This document shows positions 6,275 through 6,817 of a stretch of DNA of 6,817 nucleotides, one piece after another. The translations under genes were made by a program, and so were the position numbers. The stretch's first letter is position 1. Each line of letters starts with the position of its first letter. The notes beneath the pieces were generated by a model that was given only the letters and a program-made list of their open reading frames with translations, ran no database searches and was not told the origin of the DNA. The stretch comes from Vitreoscilla sp. (GTDB lineage: Bacteria; Pseudomonadota; Gammaproteobacteria; Burkholderiales; Burkholderiaceae): contig JACMOG010000702.1 in assembly GCA_014378125.1 (NCBI GenBank), forward strand, positions 1-6,817, in the 5' to 3' direction.

Positions 6275-6817
6275 GCGTCGACATGTTGGATACGAGATGT
6301 CGGCAGCAGGCCGGCGGGCTGCGGCTTCCAGTCGCAGTTGTACCGCCGCGAGGCCGCGTCGTTACAACGAGCGGCGAGGGTGAACTTGCGCGCGGCGACG
6401 CTCTGGATCAACCCAGTTCGCGTCGATTCATCGCGCTGCTGGAGGCCTACCGTGCAACAGGAGGCATGGCCCCCGGCAACTTCCTGTGCCAGTCACTCCA
6501 ACAACACCAGCGTGGCGAACTCGGACAGCTTGCCCGCCTGATCGGAGATCGGCGGCTCTTCGTGCACGACTGGCGGGGGGATTCGTGGATACCGATGTTC
6601 CAGTTCGATGCCGACGACCTGTGCTGCAAGCCCGGCCCGGCGCTCGTGCGTGCCGAGCTCGCCGGTCTGGATTCCGGGTGGGCCGTCGCCAGTTGGTTTG
6701 CTCGGCCCAACGCGCAGCTTGAGGGACGGATGCCCGTGGACATCGTGGACCTGGATCTTGAAGCGGTCGTGGACGCGGCGCGGTGTCGCGCAACAGCTTC
6801 GAAACTGCGGCATTGCA
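6271..6817 (+). CDS. Xre/MbcA/ParS-type antitoxin-like protein, 3'-truncated by window edge
   Basis: From ATG 6271 the frame is open to the window end, giving 182 residues without a stop. Residues 51-65 read RRFIALLEAYRATGG. Residues 104-120 contain the block GDSWIPMFQFDADD, and 127-160 continue VRAELAGLDSGWAVASWFARPNAQLEGRMPVDIVDLDLEAV, broken here as VRAELAGLDSGW and SWFARPNAQL then MPVDIVD. This order (W-x-P-M-F-Q-F-D, a helix, W-F-x-x-P-N, P-V-D) is that of the MbcA/ParS/Xre toxin-binding domain (DUF2384-like). In known systems that domain neutralises RES-type NAD+-degrading toxins; many Burkholderiales copies appear to stand alone. The start overlaps the SHOCT stop (ATGA), and no independent Shine-Dalgarno is clear; ATG 6283 is an alternative. 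The usual terminal ADRF motif is not seen: the end reads AARCRATASK, so the C-terminus may be diverged. Family by recall, function inferred. Confidence 0.7.
   Translation, partial: MSVDMLDTRCRQQAGGLRLPVAVVPPRGRVVTTSGEGELARGDALDQPSSRRFIALLEAYRATGGMAPGNFLCQSLQQHQRGELGQLARLIGDRRLFVHDWRGDSWIPMFQFDADDLCCKPGPALVRAELAGLDSGWAVASWFARPNAQLEGRMPVDIVDLDLEAVVDAARCRATASKLRHC

Noticed and set aside
6428..6813. Minus-strand frames opposite the antitoxin-like gene
   Set aside because: They lack start signals and family resemblance, while the plus-strand frame shows a recognisable domain and is coupled to the SHOCT gene.

Overview
This GC-rich window looks like a betaproteobacterium of the order Burkholderiales, most likely family Comamonadaceae (Variovorax/Ramlibacter/Acidovorax-like). 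The NtrB and NtrC sequences, the PLDc_N-like/TPR protein and a C-run/G-run intergenic repeat of a type common in that family point there. This is recognition from memory; no search was run.

Left part (1-5064) is ordinary core chromosome. It begins inside ntrB, the nitrogen-sensing histidine kinase, followed 18 nt later by ntrC, its sigma-54 activator. After an intergenic stretch with the repeat and a palindrome over a probable -10 box comes a membrane-anchored TPR-like protein, then an EamA/DMT-family permease. The permease converges on xth (exonuclease III) with a 4-nt gap.

Middle part (5065-6025) holds no convincing protein gene for about 960 bases. It contains the 3' half of a tRNA-Pro(GGG) gene, from anticodon loop to CCA, with no matching 5' half, followed by a strong intrinsic terminator. 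On each side lies a pair of GGGTAA-type motifs at 12-bp period, the left pair on the minus strand and the right pair on the plus strand. This is the layout expected of the attachment site of a tyrosine-integrase element, with tRNA core and flanking arm-type sites. No integrase gene is present. The left flank ends directly at the xth start codon, so the native upstream region of xth may have been replaced.

Right part (6026-6817) is accessory in character. A small membrane protein with a SHOCT domain overlaps (ATGA) an open frame that runs off the window. That frame resembles the toxin-binding region of Xre/MbcA/ParS-type antitoxins as found in Burkholderiales. Tandem CCGTGACGT repeats and a leader hairpin lie upstream of this pair.

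No clearly new biological system is visible. The most interesting items are the double-armed att-like scar next to xth and the SHOCT/MbcA-like gene pair beside it.
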